Shown one piece after another: positions 1 through 7,860 of a stretch of 64,000 nt of DNA. Source of the stretch: Labrys sedimenti (GTDB taxonomy: Bacteria; Pseudomonadota; Alphaproteobacteria; Rhizobiales; Labraceae); NCBI RefSeq assembly GCF_034424805.1, contig NZ_JAXOUF010000004.1, positions 186,001-250,000 on the forward strand. The letters are read 5' to 3'. The stretch's first letter is position 1. Each line of letters starts with the position of its first letter. The translations under genes were made by a program, and so were the position numbers. Below the pieces are notes generated by a model. It made no database searches and had not been told where the DNA came from. It was given only the letters and a program-made list of their open reading frames with translations.

Positions 1-1172
1 TCCTTGATCCAGCCGATCATCGCTGGGCCGACGAAGCCGCCGAGATTGCCGATGGAGTTGATCGTGGCGATGCCGGCTGCCGCCGCCGGGCCGGACAGGA
101 ACAGGGTCGGCATGCTCCACAGCGGCGGCTTCGCGCAACTGATGCCGATATTGACCAAGGTCAGGGCGATCAGGACGGAGGCGATGCCGCTGGCGTTGGA
201 CGCAAAGGCGAGGCCGGCCGCCGCCAGCAGGCAGGCGAAGACGACATGCCAGGTGCGCTCGCCGGTCCTGTCGGAATGACGGGCCCAGAACACCATGGCG
301 ATAACGGCCACCACGGCCGGAATGGCGTTGAGAAAGCCGACCTCCAGCGATGTAAGGCCGAATTCCTTGATGATCTGGGGTGCCCAGATGCCAAGCGTAT
401 ACAGGCCCGCGGAGGTGCCGAAATAGACCAGGGCGAGGGCGAGGACGCGGATATCGGCCAGGCCCGACCAGATGCTGTGGTTGGCCCTGGCGCCCTTGGC
501 CTTCTGTTCGTCCGCCATTGTCCCGACCAGCCAGGCGCGCTCCTCCTCCGTCAGCCATTTCGCCTTTTCGGGGCGATCGGTGAGATAGAACAGCACGACG
601 ATGCCGAAGACCAGCGCCGGCGCGGCCTCGATCAGGAACATCCACTGCCATCCGGCCAGGCCCAACAAACCATGCATTTCCATGAGCGCACCTGAGATCG
701 GCGACCCCAGCGCCGTGGACAGGGGAGCTGCCGCCATGAAGATCGCCGTGACCGCGGCGCGGCGGCGCGCGGGAAACCAGAAGCTCAGATAGAGGATGAT
801 GCCGGGGAAGAAGCCGGCTTCGGCAACGCCGAGCAGGAAACGCAGAATGTAGAAACCCGTCACACCCTGCACGAACGCCATCAGGCCGGAAATGAGGCCC
901 CAGGTGATCATCACCCGTGCGATCCAGATGCGAGCGCCGACCTTGTCGAGGATCAGGTTGGACGGCACCTCAAACAGAAAATAGCCAAGGAAGAAGATAC
1001 CGGCTCCCAAGCCGAATACAGTCGAGGAGAAGCCCAGATCCTTGTTCATCTCCAACGCGGCAAAACCGATATTCACGCGATCGAGGAACGCGATGAAGTA
1101 AAGCAGCATGATGAAGGGCACGATGCGCCATGAAATCTTGCTTAAGACACGCCTTTCCAGCTCGTCTGCCAC
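1..1172 (-). CDS. MFS transporter, anion:cation symporter family (3' end beyond window)
   Basis: Inner-membrane secondary transporter, probably for an organic anion. I translated about 390 codons. The N-terminus VADELERRVLSKISWRIVPF is followed by LLYFIAFLDRVNIGFAALEM, the hallmark of the ACS (tartrate/phthalate/4-hydroxyphenylacetate permease) family. Hydrophobic helices alternate with short loops as in 12-TM MFS proteins, and RRRAA and a central charged loop (EKAKWLTEEER) are present. The start is a GTG at 1172 with a strong GGAGGAAA box 6 bases upstream. The C-terminal end lies outside the window. The gene is divergent from the LysR gene at 1300, so its substrate is probably that regulator's inducer or product. 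The exact substrate cannot be read from the sequence; an aromatic acid or sugar acid is plausible beside pca genes. Confidence 0.88.
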   Translation of the reverse strand, partial: MADELERRVLSKISWRIVPFIMLLYFIAFLDRVNIGFAALEMNKDLGFSSTVFGLGAGIFFLGYFLFEVPSNLILDKVGARIWIARVMITWGLISGLMAFVQGVTGFYILRFLLGVAEAGFFPGIILYLSFWFPARRRAAVTAIFMAAAPLSTALGSPISGALMEMHGLLGLAGWQWMFLIEAAPALVFGIVVLFYLTDRPEKAKWLTEEERAWLVGTMADEQKAKGARANHSIWSGLADIRVLALALVYFGTSAGLYTLGIWAPQIIKEFGLTSLEVGFLNAIPAVVAVIAMVFWARHSDRTGERTWHVVFACLLAAAGLAFASNASGIASVLIALTLVNIGISCAKPPLWSMPTLFLSGPAAAAGIATINSIGNLGGFVGPAMIGWIK

Positions 1173-1202
1173 GATAATTTCCTCCCGATTTTTGTATGGA
1201 AC

Positions 1203-1242
1203 GCGTCTGCTGCGCTTGTTCGTTGTTTTTCTGCGCAGACGC
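1203..1242. promoter_or_regulatory. Inverted repeat in MFS/LysR divergent region
   Basis: GCGTCTGC at 1203-1210 is exactly repeated in inverse as GCAGACGC at 1235-1242, with a T-rich 24-bp interval. It sits just upstream of the MFS start, so it could be a regulator site or a leader hairpin of the MFS mRNA. Confidence 0.35.
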
Positions 1243-1263
1243 GCTGGACTGCAATGCAGCCAA

Positions 1264-1288
1264 GATTATATAATTTACTTATATAATC
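1264..1288. promoter_or_regulatory. Perfect AT-rich palindrome in front of the LysR start
   Basis: GATTATATAA (1264-1273) and TTATATAATC (1279-1288) are perfect 10-bp arms around TTTAC. The site lies directly upstream of the ribosome binding site AGGAGGAG of the LysR gene, in otherwise GC-rich DNA. The position fits an autoregulatory LysR site and/or the promoter. This is inference from symmetry and location. Confidence 0.5.
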
Positions 1289-1299
1289 AGGAGGAGATC

Positions 1300-2214
1300 A
1301 TGGACCTCGGCCAACTCCGCTGTTTCGTCGTCGTGGCGGAGGAACTGCATTTCGGCCGGGCCGCCCAAAAGCTCGGCATGCTGCCGGCTTCACTGGGCCG
1401 ACATATCCGGCTCCTGGAGGAATCGCTGGGCACGCAATTGCTGCTGCGCACGACGCGCAATGTTGGCCTGACCGGCGAGGGCGCATTACTCCTGCCCCAG
1501 GCGCGCCAACTCCTGGAGCAATCCGACGACATCGTGGCGCGCTTCAGGGCCTTGGGCGGCAACTCGGCCAAGCCGTTGAGGATCGGCGCGATCGACAGCG
1601 CCGCCGCCGGCCTGCTGCCGCTGCTGCTCCAGGATCTCCGAACGGCTCATCCGGACATGACGACCCAGCTCATCGAGGACAAGACCATCCGGCTCCTGCC
1701 ACGCTTGCTGTCCGGTCGCATCGATCTCGCCTTCATCCGCCCGCCCGATGCGATCGACCCTCACATCAAGACGCTCCGGCTGTTTCACGAAACTGCGGTG
1801 GTGGCCATGTCTATTCATCATCGCCTGGCGGAGCGGACCAATGTCGCGGTCCATGAACTCGTGGACGAACCGCTCATCGTGCCGGAACGGCGGTCACGCC
1901 CCCACAGCCACGACCTCACCATCAAGCTGTTCACCGAGGCTGGACTGCAGGCCAGGATCGCGCAATTGGCGGACGAGAAGCAGACCATCGTCAACCTCGT
2001 GGCCGCCCGGATCGGTATCGCCATCGTGCCGCAATGGACCACCCGCCTGGCGGTCAGCGGCGTCGTTTTCGTGCCGCTCGCCGTCGAGCCGGGCGCGATG
2101 ACCAACAGGCTGCCGCTTTCAGCTGCCTGGCTGAAGGGCGTGCGCGATCCGGCCAGGGACAGGGTCCTGGAGATCCTGAACCGCAATCTGTCACGATATG
2201 AGGAAGCCGCCTGA
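1300..2214 (+). CDS. LysR-family transcriptional regulator
   Basis: 304-residue LTTR, normal family length. The N-terminal winged HTH is clear: MDLGQLRCFVVVAEELHFGRAAQKLG, then a recognition helix region LPASLGRHIRLLEESLGTQL. The linker helix and a periplasmic-binding-like effector domain follow (about residues 90-295, ending with EILNRNLSRYEEAA). The AEELHFGRAA signature is typical of the CatR/BenM-like LTTR branch that senses aromatic acids, but the effector is unknown. The start ATG at 1300 has AGGAGGAG 4-6 bases upstream; an in-frame ATG at 1108 would run back into the MFS gene and has no support. It is divergent from the MFS permease and probably controls it. Confidence 0.9.
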   Translation: MDLGQLRCFVVVAEELHFGRAAQKLGMLPASLGRHIRLLEESLGTQLLLRTTRNVGLTGEGALLLPQARQLLEQSDDIVARFRALGGNSAKPLRIGAIDSAAAGLLPLLLQDLRTAHPDMTTQLIEDKTIRLLPRLLSGRIDLAFIRPPDAIDPHIKTLRLFHETAVVAMSIHHRLAERTNVAVHELVDEPLIVPERRSRPHSHDLTIKLFTEAGLQARIAQLADEKQTIVNLVAARIGIAIVPQWTTRLAVSGVVFVPLAVEPGAMTNRLPLSAAWLKGVRDPARDRVLEILNRNLSRYEEAA

Positions 2215-2261
2215 GGTGTCGGCAATTTGACGGGACCATCAAGAATTGAGCATGGTCGCTT

Positions 2262-2304
2262 CTAGAGAAAAATGACTTTTCGCCGAATCGTCATTTTTCT
2301 CTAG
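2262..2304. terminator. 15-bp-arm inverted repeat between convergent LysR genes
   Basis: CTAGAGAAAAATGAC (2262-2276) and GTCATTTTTCTCTAG (2290-2304) are perfect inverse copies around a 13-base loop. They sit between the 3' ends of two convergent genes, where a shared bidirectional terminator is expected. The stem contains A5/T5 runs on both strands instead of a GC stem followed by a T tract, so it is not a textbook intrinsic terminator. Confidence 0.55.
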
Positions 2305-2342
2305 CCATTTATTGTGACGCGTTTTCTTGATCGAAAAGTCTA

Positions 2343-3266
2343 TCAACTTTTCTCGAAAGCGCTCCAGTCCGCCCACAGCGCCGGGACATGGACGCGAATA
2401 TAGTCCCAGAGACGATTGGCGACGGGTCCATGCGGGCGATCCCGGCGCCGCGCGGCGACCAGTTCGGTTTCGATACCCGGAAAGGCGTTTCCGGCGATGG
2501 AAACAAGGCGTCCGTCGCGCAGCTCCTGTTCGATCATGAAGCGCGGCAGGTGTCCCCAGGCCATGCCGCGGATGATGACCTCCTTCTTCATCGCGTGATC
2601 GGCGACGGTGCATTGCGGCGCGCCTTCCAAGACGTAGAAGCTCACCTTCGCCGCCACCCGGGCGGTATCGCGGATGATGCATTGGGTGAGGCCGCGCATT
2701 TGGTCCGGCGAGATCCGGCGGGTGAGAGCGAACGGCAAGAACCCGGGCGCGACCACCGGCACGAACGATATTTTGCCCAGATCGATCCATTCCAGGCGGG
2801 GATCGGCCTTTTCGACCCAATGCAAGATCAGGTCGGCCTCGTCCTCCAAAAGCCGTTCCGACGGGCCGCCGATCGTCTCGAAATGCAGGTCGAGCCGTGT
2901 CTGCGGACATTGGGCGAAGAAGCCGCCCAACAAATGCAGGCCTTCATGCAGGGGGCAGGTGTCGCCGAGGATGACGCGCAGATGCGTCTCCTCGCCCATG
3001 GCAAGTTGGCGGGCATGCACCTGCAACCCCTCCATCTCGCCGAGCAGAGACTGGGCCTTGCGATGGAACGAGCGGCCGGCCTCGGTCAGGGATACGCGAT
3101 AGCCGCTGCGATCGAGCAGAAGGACGCCGAGATTGGCCTCCAGCTTGGCGATCGCCGCAAATATCGCCGCATGGGAGCGATTGAGCAGGGTGGCCGCGGC
3201 CTGGAAGCCGCCTTCGCGGACCACCGCATCGAAGCACTGGATTTCCTGGAGCGTAAAGGCATGCAT
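2343..3266 (-). CDS. LysR-family transcriptional regulator
   Basis: 307 residues. The HTH at residues 1-60 (LQEIQCFDAVVREGGFQAAATLLNRSHAAIFAAIAKLEANLG) is followed by LLLDRSGYRVSLTEAG, the standard LTTR wing, and then an effector domain to about residue 290. It is divergent from pcaD with a 130-bp shared control region that contains a T-N11-A dyad, so control of pcaD (a PcaQ-like role) is the simplest reading. It does not look like a textbook PcaQ at the N-terminus. The 3' end is convergent with the LysR gene at 1300. Confidence 0.88.
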   Translation of the reverse strand: MHAFTLQEIQCFDAVVREGGFQAAATLLNRSHAAIFAAIAKLEANLGVLLLDRSGYRVSLTEAGRSFHRKAQSLLGEMEGLQVHARQLAMGEETHLRVILGDTCPLHEGLHLLGGFFAQCPQTRLDLHFETIGGPSERLLEDEADLILHWVEKADPRLEWIDLGKISFVPVVAPGFLPFALTRRISPDQMRGLTQCIIRDTARVAAKVSFYVLEGAPQCTVADHAMKKEVIIRGMAWGHLPRFMIEQELRDGRLVSIAGNAFPGIETELVAARRRDRPHGPVANRLWDYIRVHVPALWADWSAFEKS

Positions 3267-3277
3267 TGTCTATTTTT

Positions 3278-3294
3278 ATTACAATGATCGTAAT
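3278..3294. promoter_or_regulatory. LysR-type T-N11-A dyad between LysR and pcaD
   Basis: ATTACAATGATCGTAAT has arms ATTAC/GTAAT and contains TAC-N7-GTA, the T-N11-A pattern of LTTR recognition sites. It lies 12 bases upstream of the LysR start and 103 bases upstream of pcaD, as expected for an autoregulatory and activating site. Confidence 0.45.
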
Positions 3295-3396
3295 ATCTTT
3301 TCAATTTTTATCGAAATTTCTGGACCCTATTTTCGAGACGTCGCCTCGATCCCGGCGGTAGCGCCGGGACAAGCGACGCATGAGAAGGTGCATATC

Positions 3397-4245
3397 ATGA
3401 CCAATACCATCGCCCGCCTGGCTACGCTCGATCGCGAACAGCCGGCAACCCCGTCATTCTTCACCAGCGGAGACGGCGTCAGGATCGCCTACACGATAGA
3501 CGGCCCGGAAGACCGCCCGACGCTCATCCTGTCCAATTCCATCGGCACGACCCTGCACATGTGGGATCTGCAAATCCCCCAGTTGTCACAGCATTTCCAG
3601 GTCGTTCGCTATGATTTCCGCGGTCACGGCGCCTCGGACGTTCCAGCCGGCGCCTATTCCGACGGCCGGCTCGGCCGCGACGTGCTGGAGTTGATGAATT
3701 GGCTCGGGATCGCGCGCGCCCATTTCCTGGGCCTGTCCTTGGGCGGCTTCGTCGGCCAGTGGCTTGCCATTCATGCCCCGGAGCGCATCGAGCGCCTGAT
3801 CCTCAGCAACACGGCCGCCCATCTCGGGCCCGCAGCCTATTTCGACGAAGCCATCGCCGCCGTGCTCGCCGCGCCGGATATGACGCAGACCGCGGAAACC
3901 TTCCTCGGCAACTGGTTCCCGAAGGCCATGATCGCAGCGAACGGGCCCGCCATCCGGACCTTCCGGGAGATGCTGCTGAACACGTCGCGCCAGGGCCTTG
4001 CCGGCAATTGGGCGGCCGTACGCGACGCCGACCTGCGCCGCACCATTGCCCTGATCGCCGCCCCCACTCTGGTCATCGCCGGCGAATTCGATACGGTCAC
4101 CTCGCTCGGCAAGAGCGAGGAGATCGCCGCTACCATTCCCGGCGCCCGGCTGAAGGTGCTGCCCGCCGTTCACCTCAGCAATATCGAGTTCCCACAGGAA
4201 TTCTTAGCGGAAGTGCTGTCGTTCCTGCAGGTGGATCCGGCCTGA
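3397..4245 (+). CDS. pcaD: 3-oxoadipate enol-lactonase
   Basis: Alpha/beta-hydrolase of 282 residues that hydrolyses 3-oxoadipate enol-lactone to 3-oxoadipate in the cytoplasm. After an N-terminal extension of about 25 residues come the strand RIAYTIDGPEDRPTLILSNSIGTTLHMW (oxyanion region), FRGHGASDVP, the nucleophile elbow GLSLGGFVG, the acid region VIAGEFDTVTS, and a late His in AVHLSNIE. This is the layout of PcaD/CatD. The ATG at 3397 follows GAAGGTG; upstream in-frame starts run through the LysR control region and were not used. It stands alone on + beside pcaIJF on -. Together they cover enol-lactone to succinyl-CoA and acetyl-CoA. Confidence 0.9.
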   Translation: MTNTIARLATLDREQPATPSFFTSGDGVRIAYTIDGPEDRPTLILSNSIGTTLHMWDLQIPQLSQHFQVVRYDFRGHGASDVPAGAYSDGRLGRDVLELMNWLGIARAHFLGLSLGGFVGQWLAIHAPERIERLILSNTAAHLGPAAYFDEAIAAVLAAPDMTQTAETFLGNWFPKAMIAANGPAIRTFREMLLNTSRQGLAGNWAAVRDADLRRTIALIAAPTLVIAGEFDTVTSLGKSEEIAATIPGARLKVLPAVHLSNIEFPQEFLAEVLSFLQVDPA

Positions 4246-4345
4246 TCACCCTGGCAATCTCGCATCCGTTACGGCCACGCTCCGTACAGGGCATGGCCGT
4301 AAACAGCGCAGAGAGGATGGCAGGCAGGGATTGGGTAATCGGACC

Positions 4346-5545
4346 TCAAACGCGCTCGAGCGCGATGGCGATGCCCTGCCCCACCCCGATGCACATGGTG
4401 GAAAGCGAGCGCCTGCCTCCCTTGCCCGCCAGTTCCAGCGCCGCCGTTCCAGTGATGCGGGCACCGGACATGCCGAGCGGATGACCGAGTGCGATGGCGC
4501 CGCCATTGGGGTTCACGCGCGGATCGTCATCGGCAACGCCGAGCTGGCGCAGGGTGGCAAGTCCTTGTGCGGCAAAGGCTTCGTTCAGTTCGATCACATC
4601 GAAATCGCCTTGCGCCAACCCCAGCCGTGCCATCAGCTTTTGCGACGCCGGCGCCGGGCCGATGCCCATGATCCGCGGCGGCACGCCGGCCATCGCGCCG
4701 CCCAGGACGCGGGCGATCGGGGTCAGGCCATGGGCCTTGGCCGCCGCTTCCGAGGCCAGGATCAAGGCGGCGGCGCCGTCATTCACCCCGGAGGCGTTGC
4801 CCGCCGTGACCGAGCCGCCTTCGAACAGCGGCTTGAGCCTGGCGAGTGCCTCGGCCGTGGTGGCGCGGGGATGCTCGTCGCGCTCCACCACCACAGGATC
4901 GCCCTTGCGCTGCGGGATCGTGACCGCCCCGATTTCCCGGGCCAGCCGCCCATTGACCTGCGCGGCGGCGGCTTTCTGCTGCGAGGCCAGCGCCATGGCG
5001 TCCTGTGCCTCGCGGGACACACCGAAATCATCGGCGACGTTCTGGCCGGTCTGCGGCATTGAATCGGTGCCATAGGCCTTGTGCATCGCCGGATTGACGA
5101 AGCGCCAGCCGATGGTGGTGTCGTGGATCTCGGCATGGCGCGAAAAGGCGCTGTCCGCCTTGGGCATGACGAAGGGTGCGCGCGACATGGATTCGACGCC
5201 GCCGGCGATCATCAGGTCGGCCTCGCCGGCCTTGATGGCGCGGGCTGCGGCCAGGATGGCATCCATGCCCGAGCCACAGAGCCGGTTGATGGTGGTGCCG
5301 GGAACGCCGACCGGAAGTCCCGCCAGCAGGAGCGACATGCGGGCGACGTTGCGATTGTCTTCTCCGGCCTGGTTGGCGCAGCCGAAGATGACGTCGTCGA
5401 CATCCTGCCAGTCCACACCGGGATTGCGCGCCATCAGCGCCTTCAGCGGCACGGTACCGAGGTCGTCGGCCCGGACCGGCGCCAGCGCGCCGCCGAAGCG
5501 GCCGATCGGCGTGCGAATATAGTCGCAGATGAAAACCTCGGTCAT
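4346..5545 (-). CDS. pcaF: 3-oxoadipyl-CoA thiolase
   Basis: 399-residue thiolase that cleaves 3-oxoadipyl-CoA with CoA into succinyl-CoA and acetyl-CoA, the last step of the beta-ketoadipate pathway. Conserved thiolase I residues are visible: nucleophile C90 in NRLCGSGMDAI, H355 in GGAIALGHPLGMSGAR, and acid/base C385 in CIGVGQG. The N-terminus TEVFICDYIRTPIGRFGGAL is typical of PcaF/PaaJ. The start ATG at 5545 is one base after the pcaJ stop with GGAG upstream; an upstream ATG adding 10 residues lies inside pcaJ and is less likely. It is the third gene of pcaIJF. The pca neighbours favour PcaF over phenylacetate PaaJ. Confidence 0.93.
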   Translation of the reverse strand: MTEVFICDYIRTPIGRFGGALAPVRADDLGTVPLKALMARNPGVDWQDVDDVIFGCANQAGEDNRNVARMSLLLAGLPVGVPGTTINRLCGSGMDAILAAARAIKAGEADLMIAGGVESMSRAPFVMPKADSAFSRHAEIHDTTIGWRFVNPAMHKAYGTDSMPQTGQNVADDFGVSREAQDAMALASQQKAAAAQVNGRLAREIGAVTIPQRKGDPVVVERDEHPRATTAEALARLKPLFEGGSVTAGNASGVNDGAAALILASEAAAKAHGLTPIARVLGGAMAGVPPRIMGIGPAPASQKLMARLGLAQGDFDVIELNEAFAAQGLATLRQLGVADDDPRVNPNGGAIALGHPLGMSGARITGTAALELAGKGGRRSLSTMCIGVGQGIAIALERV

Positions 5546-5546
5546 G

Positions 5547-6215
5547 TCACAACTCCGGAACGACGAGATCGGCAACCGGACCGGGAAGGTGGAGCGTTGC
5601 CCCCGTCACGGCCTGCAATGCGTCGATGGAAAGCGATGGGAGTTTCTCGCGCAGCACGAACCGGCCGCCTTCGATGTCGATCACGGCCAGGCTGGTATAG
5701 ACCCGGGTGACGCAGCCCACCCCGGTCAACGGCAGGGTGCAGCGTTCGAGCAGCTTGGGCTGGCCGTCCTTGGTGACGTGGTCGGTGATAACGGCAACGC
5801 GCTTGGCACCGTGCACCAAATCCATGGCACCACCGACGGCGGGCACGCCCTTCGGCCCGGTGGACCAGTTGGCGAGGTCACCGGTCTGGGCAACCTGATA
5901 GGCGCCGAGGATCGCCACGTCGAGATGGCCGCCGCGCACCATGGCGAAACTATCGGCATGGTGGAAGAAGGCGGCGCCGGGCTTCAGCGTCACTGCCTTC
6001 TTGCCCGCATTGATCAGGTCCCAGTCCTCTTCGCCCTCTGCCGGGCTCTCGCCGAAATTCAGGATGCCGTTCTCGGTGTGGAAGATCGCCTCTCGCCCGG
6101 CGGGCTGATACTGGGCCACCTTTTCCGGCAAGCCGATGCCAAGATTGACATAGGCACCGTCAGCGATGTCCTGCGCCGCGCGCCATGCGATCTGGTTGCT
6201 CGACAATCTGCTCAT
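5547..6215 (-). CDS. pcaJ: 3-oxoadipate CoA-transferase subunit B
   Basis: 222-residue beta subunit of the heterodimeric CoA-transferase that moves CoA from succinyl-CoA to 3-oxoadipate. The catalytic glutamate is E48 in the family motif FHTENGILNFGE. GAMDLVHGAKRVAVITDHV and the C-terminal LPGPVADLVVPEL region are also conserved in SCOT/PcaJ proteins. The ATG at 6215 is one base after the pcaI stop; the longer frame to 6242 would overlap pcaI. Stop-to-start spacing of one base on both sides shows translational coupling in pcaIJF, which suits equal subunit production. Confidence 0.93.
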   Translation of the reverse strand: MSRLSSNQIAWRAAQDIADGAYVNLGIGLPEKVAQYQPAGREAIFHTENGILNFGESPAEGEEDWDLINAGKKAVTLKPGAAFFHHADSFAMVRGGHLDVAILGAYQVAQTGDLANWSTGPKGVPAVGGAMDLVHGAKRVAVITDHVTKDGQPKLLERCTLPLTGVGCVTRVYTSLAVIDIEGGRFVLREKLPSLSIDALQAVTGATLHLPGPVADLVVPEL

Positions 6216-6216
6216 C

Positions 6217-6948
6217 TCAGGCCTCCAGCGGGTAGGCGGCATTGGCGCGGTTCAGGTCTTCTTCCTGACGCGGATGCGGGACTTCGACGACTTGCTGGAC
6301 GAAGATGCCGGGGGTCACCACGGCCTCGGGGTCGATCTCGCCCGCGGCTACGATGCGGCTGGCCTGCACGATGGTCACGGCGGCCGCCATGCACATCAGC
6401 GGGTTGAAGTTCCGCGCCGCCATCCGATAGGTCAAATTGCCATAGGGATCGGCGAGTTCGGCCTTCACCAGCGCGACATCGGCCTTGAGCCAGCGCTCGC
6501 GCACATAGGAACGCCCGTCGAACTCCTCCACCGGCTTGCCCCCCGCCAGATCGGTGCCGAAGCTGGTCGGCGTATAAAAGGCGGGAATGCCCGCCCCGCC
6601 GGCGCGGATGCGTTCGGCCAGCGTACCCTGCGGCACCAGCTCCAGCTCGATCTTGCCCGCAAGGTAGAGCTCGGTGAACACCACCGGATCGGCCGAGCGC
6701 GGAAAGGAACAGATCAGCTTGCGTACCATGCCCGCTTCGATCAGCGCGGCGAGACCGACATGCCCGTTGCCGGCATTGTTGTTCACCACCGTCAGGTCCT
6801 TGGGATGTCCCGTGGCACGATAGCGGTCGATCAGGGCGTGGATCAGCTCGATCGGCGATCCCGCGCCACCAAACCCCCCGATCATCACGGTCATTCCGTC
6901 CCCGATAGGCGCTACCGCGCCGGCGAGGTTCGCGACTGTCTCGTCCAT
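6217..6948 (-). CDS. pcaI: 3-oxoadipate CoA-transferase subunit A
   Basis: 243-residue alpha subunit, partner of PcaJ. The CoA-transferase glycine motif VMIGGFGGAGSP is at residues 21-32, followed by LTVVNNNAGNGHVGLAALI and FYTPTSFGTDLAGGKP, as in PcaI/ScoA. It is slightly longer than the usual 228-238 residues because of a C-terminal tail (EVPHPRQEEDLNRANAAYPLEA). It is the first gene of pcaIJF, read away from the IclR gene across a 137-bp control region that holds the long inverted repeat at 7022-7086. Confidence 0.93.
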   Translation of the reverse strand: MDETVANLAGAVAPIGDGMTVMIGGFGGAGSPIELIHALIDRYRATGHPKDLTVVNNNAGNGHVGLAALIEAGMVRKLICSFPRSADPVVFTELYLAGKIELELVPQGTLAERIRAGGAGIPAFYTPTSFGTDLAGGKPVEEFDGRSYVRERWLKADVALVKAELADPYGNLTYRMAARNFNPLMCMAAAVTIVQASRIVAAGEIDPEAVVTPGIFVQQVVEVPHPRQEEDLNRANAAYPLEA

Positions 6949-7021
6949 CTCAATCCATCCAAGTGGAGGCCCCGTGGCCTGAACGCGATCTCGAGGCGCA
7001 CAATTAGGCGCAACGACTTCT

Positions 7022-7086
7022 TCCGTAAATCCAGTTTGTGCGATATGCTATATTTGTTTACATATCGCACAAACTGGATTTACGGA
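7022..7086. promoter_or_regulatory. Perfect 26-bp-arm inverted repeat between pcaI and the IclR gene
   Basis: The left arm 7022-7047 and right arm 7061-7086 are exact reverse complements around the 13-base AT-rich spacer 7048-7060. The inner part reads TTTGTGCGATATG / CATATCGCACAAA, which resembles the TGCGAT-type half sites I recall for PcaR/PobR-class IclR proteins. The right arm runs to the A of the IclR start codon. It is probably the operator and autoregulatory site for the IclR protein. As RNA it would form a 26-bp stem that hides the start codon. Confidence 0.7.
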
Positions 7087-7844
7087 TGACCATCAGCGAG
7101 CGCGACATCATGGGTGGCCTTGCCAAGGGGCTGGCGGTGATCGAGACCTTCACTGCCGAACGCCCGCGCCAGTCCATCTCCGACGTCTCGGCCGCCTCGG
7201 GACTGGACCGGGCGACGGCGCGGCGTTGCCTGCTGACGCTCGCACACCAGGGCTATGCCGACTACGACGGCAAGTTCTTCACCCTGACCCCTCGCGTCCT
7301 CAGGCTCGGCACGGCCTGCCTTGCGACCATGCCCTTACCGCAGATCGTGCAGCCGATGCTGGACAGGCTGTCGGAGGAGATCGGCGAAAGCTCTTCGGTC
7401 TCCATTCTCGACGGCGGCGAGATCGTCTATGTCGCCCGCGCCGCGCAGAAGAAGGTGATGTCGGTGGTGCTGATGCCTGGCTCGCGCCTGCCGGCCTATT
7501 GCACGTCGATGGGTCGGGTCCTGCTCGCGGGGCTGCCGGAACCGGATGCCCGCGCCATTCTGGGCACCGACATGCTGCCTGCTCGCACCTCACGTACCTT
7601 GACCGATCCCGAGGCGATCATCGCCGAGTTGTCGCAGGTGAGGGTCCAGGGCTATGCCGCCATCGACCAGGAGGTCGAGGAGGGCTTGCGCTCGGTCGCA
7701 GTACCGCTCCTGAATGCCCGCGGTCGGGTGATCGCGGCGCTGAACACCGGTCTGCCGGCTTCCGGCCCGCTAGCGGATCTGACCGGACGCTATCTGCCGG
7801 CCCTGCTCGCCGTGCAGGAGCAACTGAGGCCGATCCTGCGATAA
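7086..7844 (+). CDS. IclR-family regulator of the pca genes (PcaR/PcaU/PobR type)
   Basis: 252 residues. An N-terminal winged HTH (about 10-70; LAKGLAVIETFTAERPRQSISDVSAASGLDRATARRCLLTL) is followed by the IclR effector domain (about 80-250; VSILDGGEIVYVARA, MPGSRLPAYCTSMGRVLLA, DQEVEEGLRSVAVPLLN). These are diagnostic for the PcaR/PobR subgroup that senses 3-oxoadipate or 4-hydroxybenzoate. It is divergent from pcaIJF. The ATG at 7086 overlaps the end of the long inverted repeat and has no good Shine-Dalgarno, so translation may be leaderless or start at ATG 7110 (MGGLAKGL). A start at 7038 would lie inside the repeat and is unlikely. Confidence 0.88.
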   Translation: MTISERDIMGGLAKGLAVIETFTAERPRQSISDVSAASGLDRATARRCLLTLAHQGYADYDGKFFTLTPRVLRLGTACLATMPLPQIVQPMLDRLSEEIGESSSVSILDGGEIVYVARAAQKKVMSVVLMPGSRLPAYCTSMGRVLLAGLPEPDARAILGTDMLPARTSRTLTDPEAIIAELSQVRVQGYAAIDQEVEEGLRSVAVPLLNARGRVIAALNTGLPASGPLADLTGRYLPALLAVQEQLRPILR

Positions 7845-7860
7845 GGGGCTGGTGACGCGC

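Noticed and set aside
7038..7085. Upstream in-frame start for the IclR protein at 7038
   Set aside because: It lies within the left arm of the long inverted repeat and adds residues not typical of the family.
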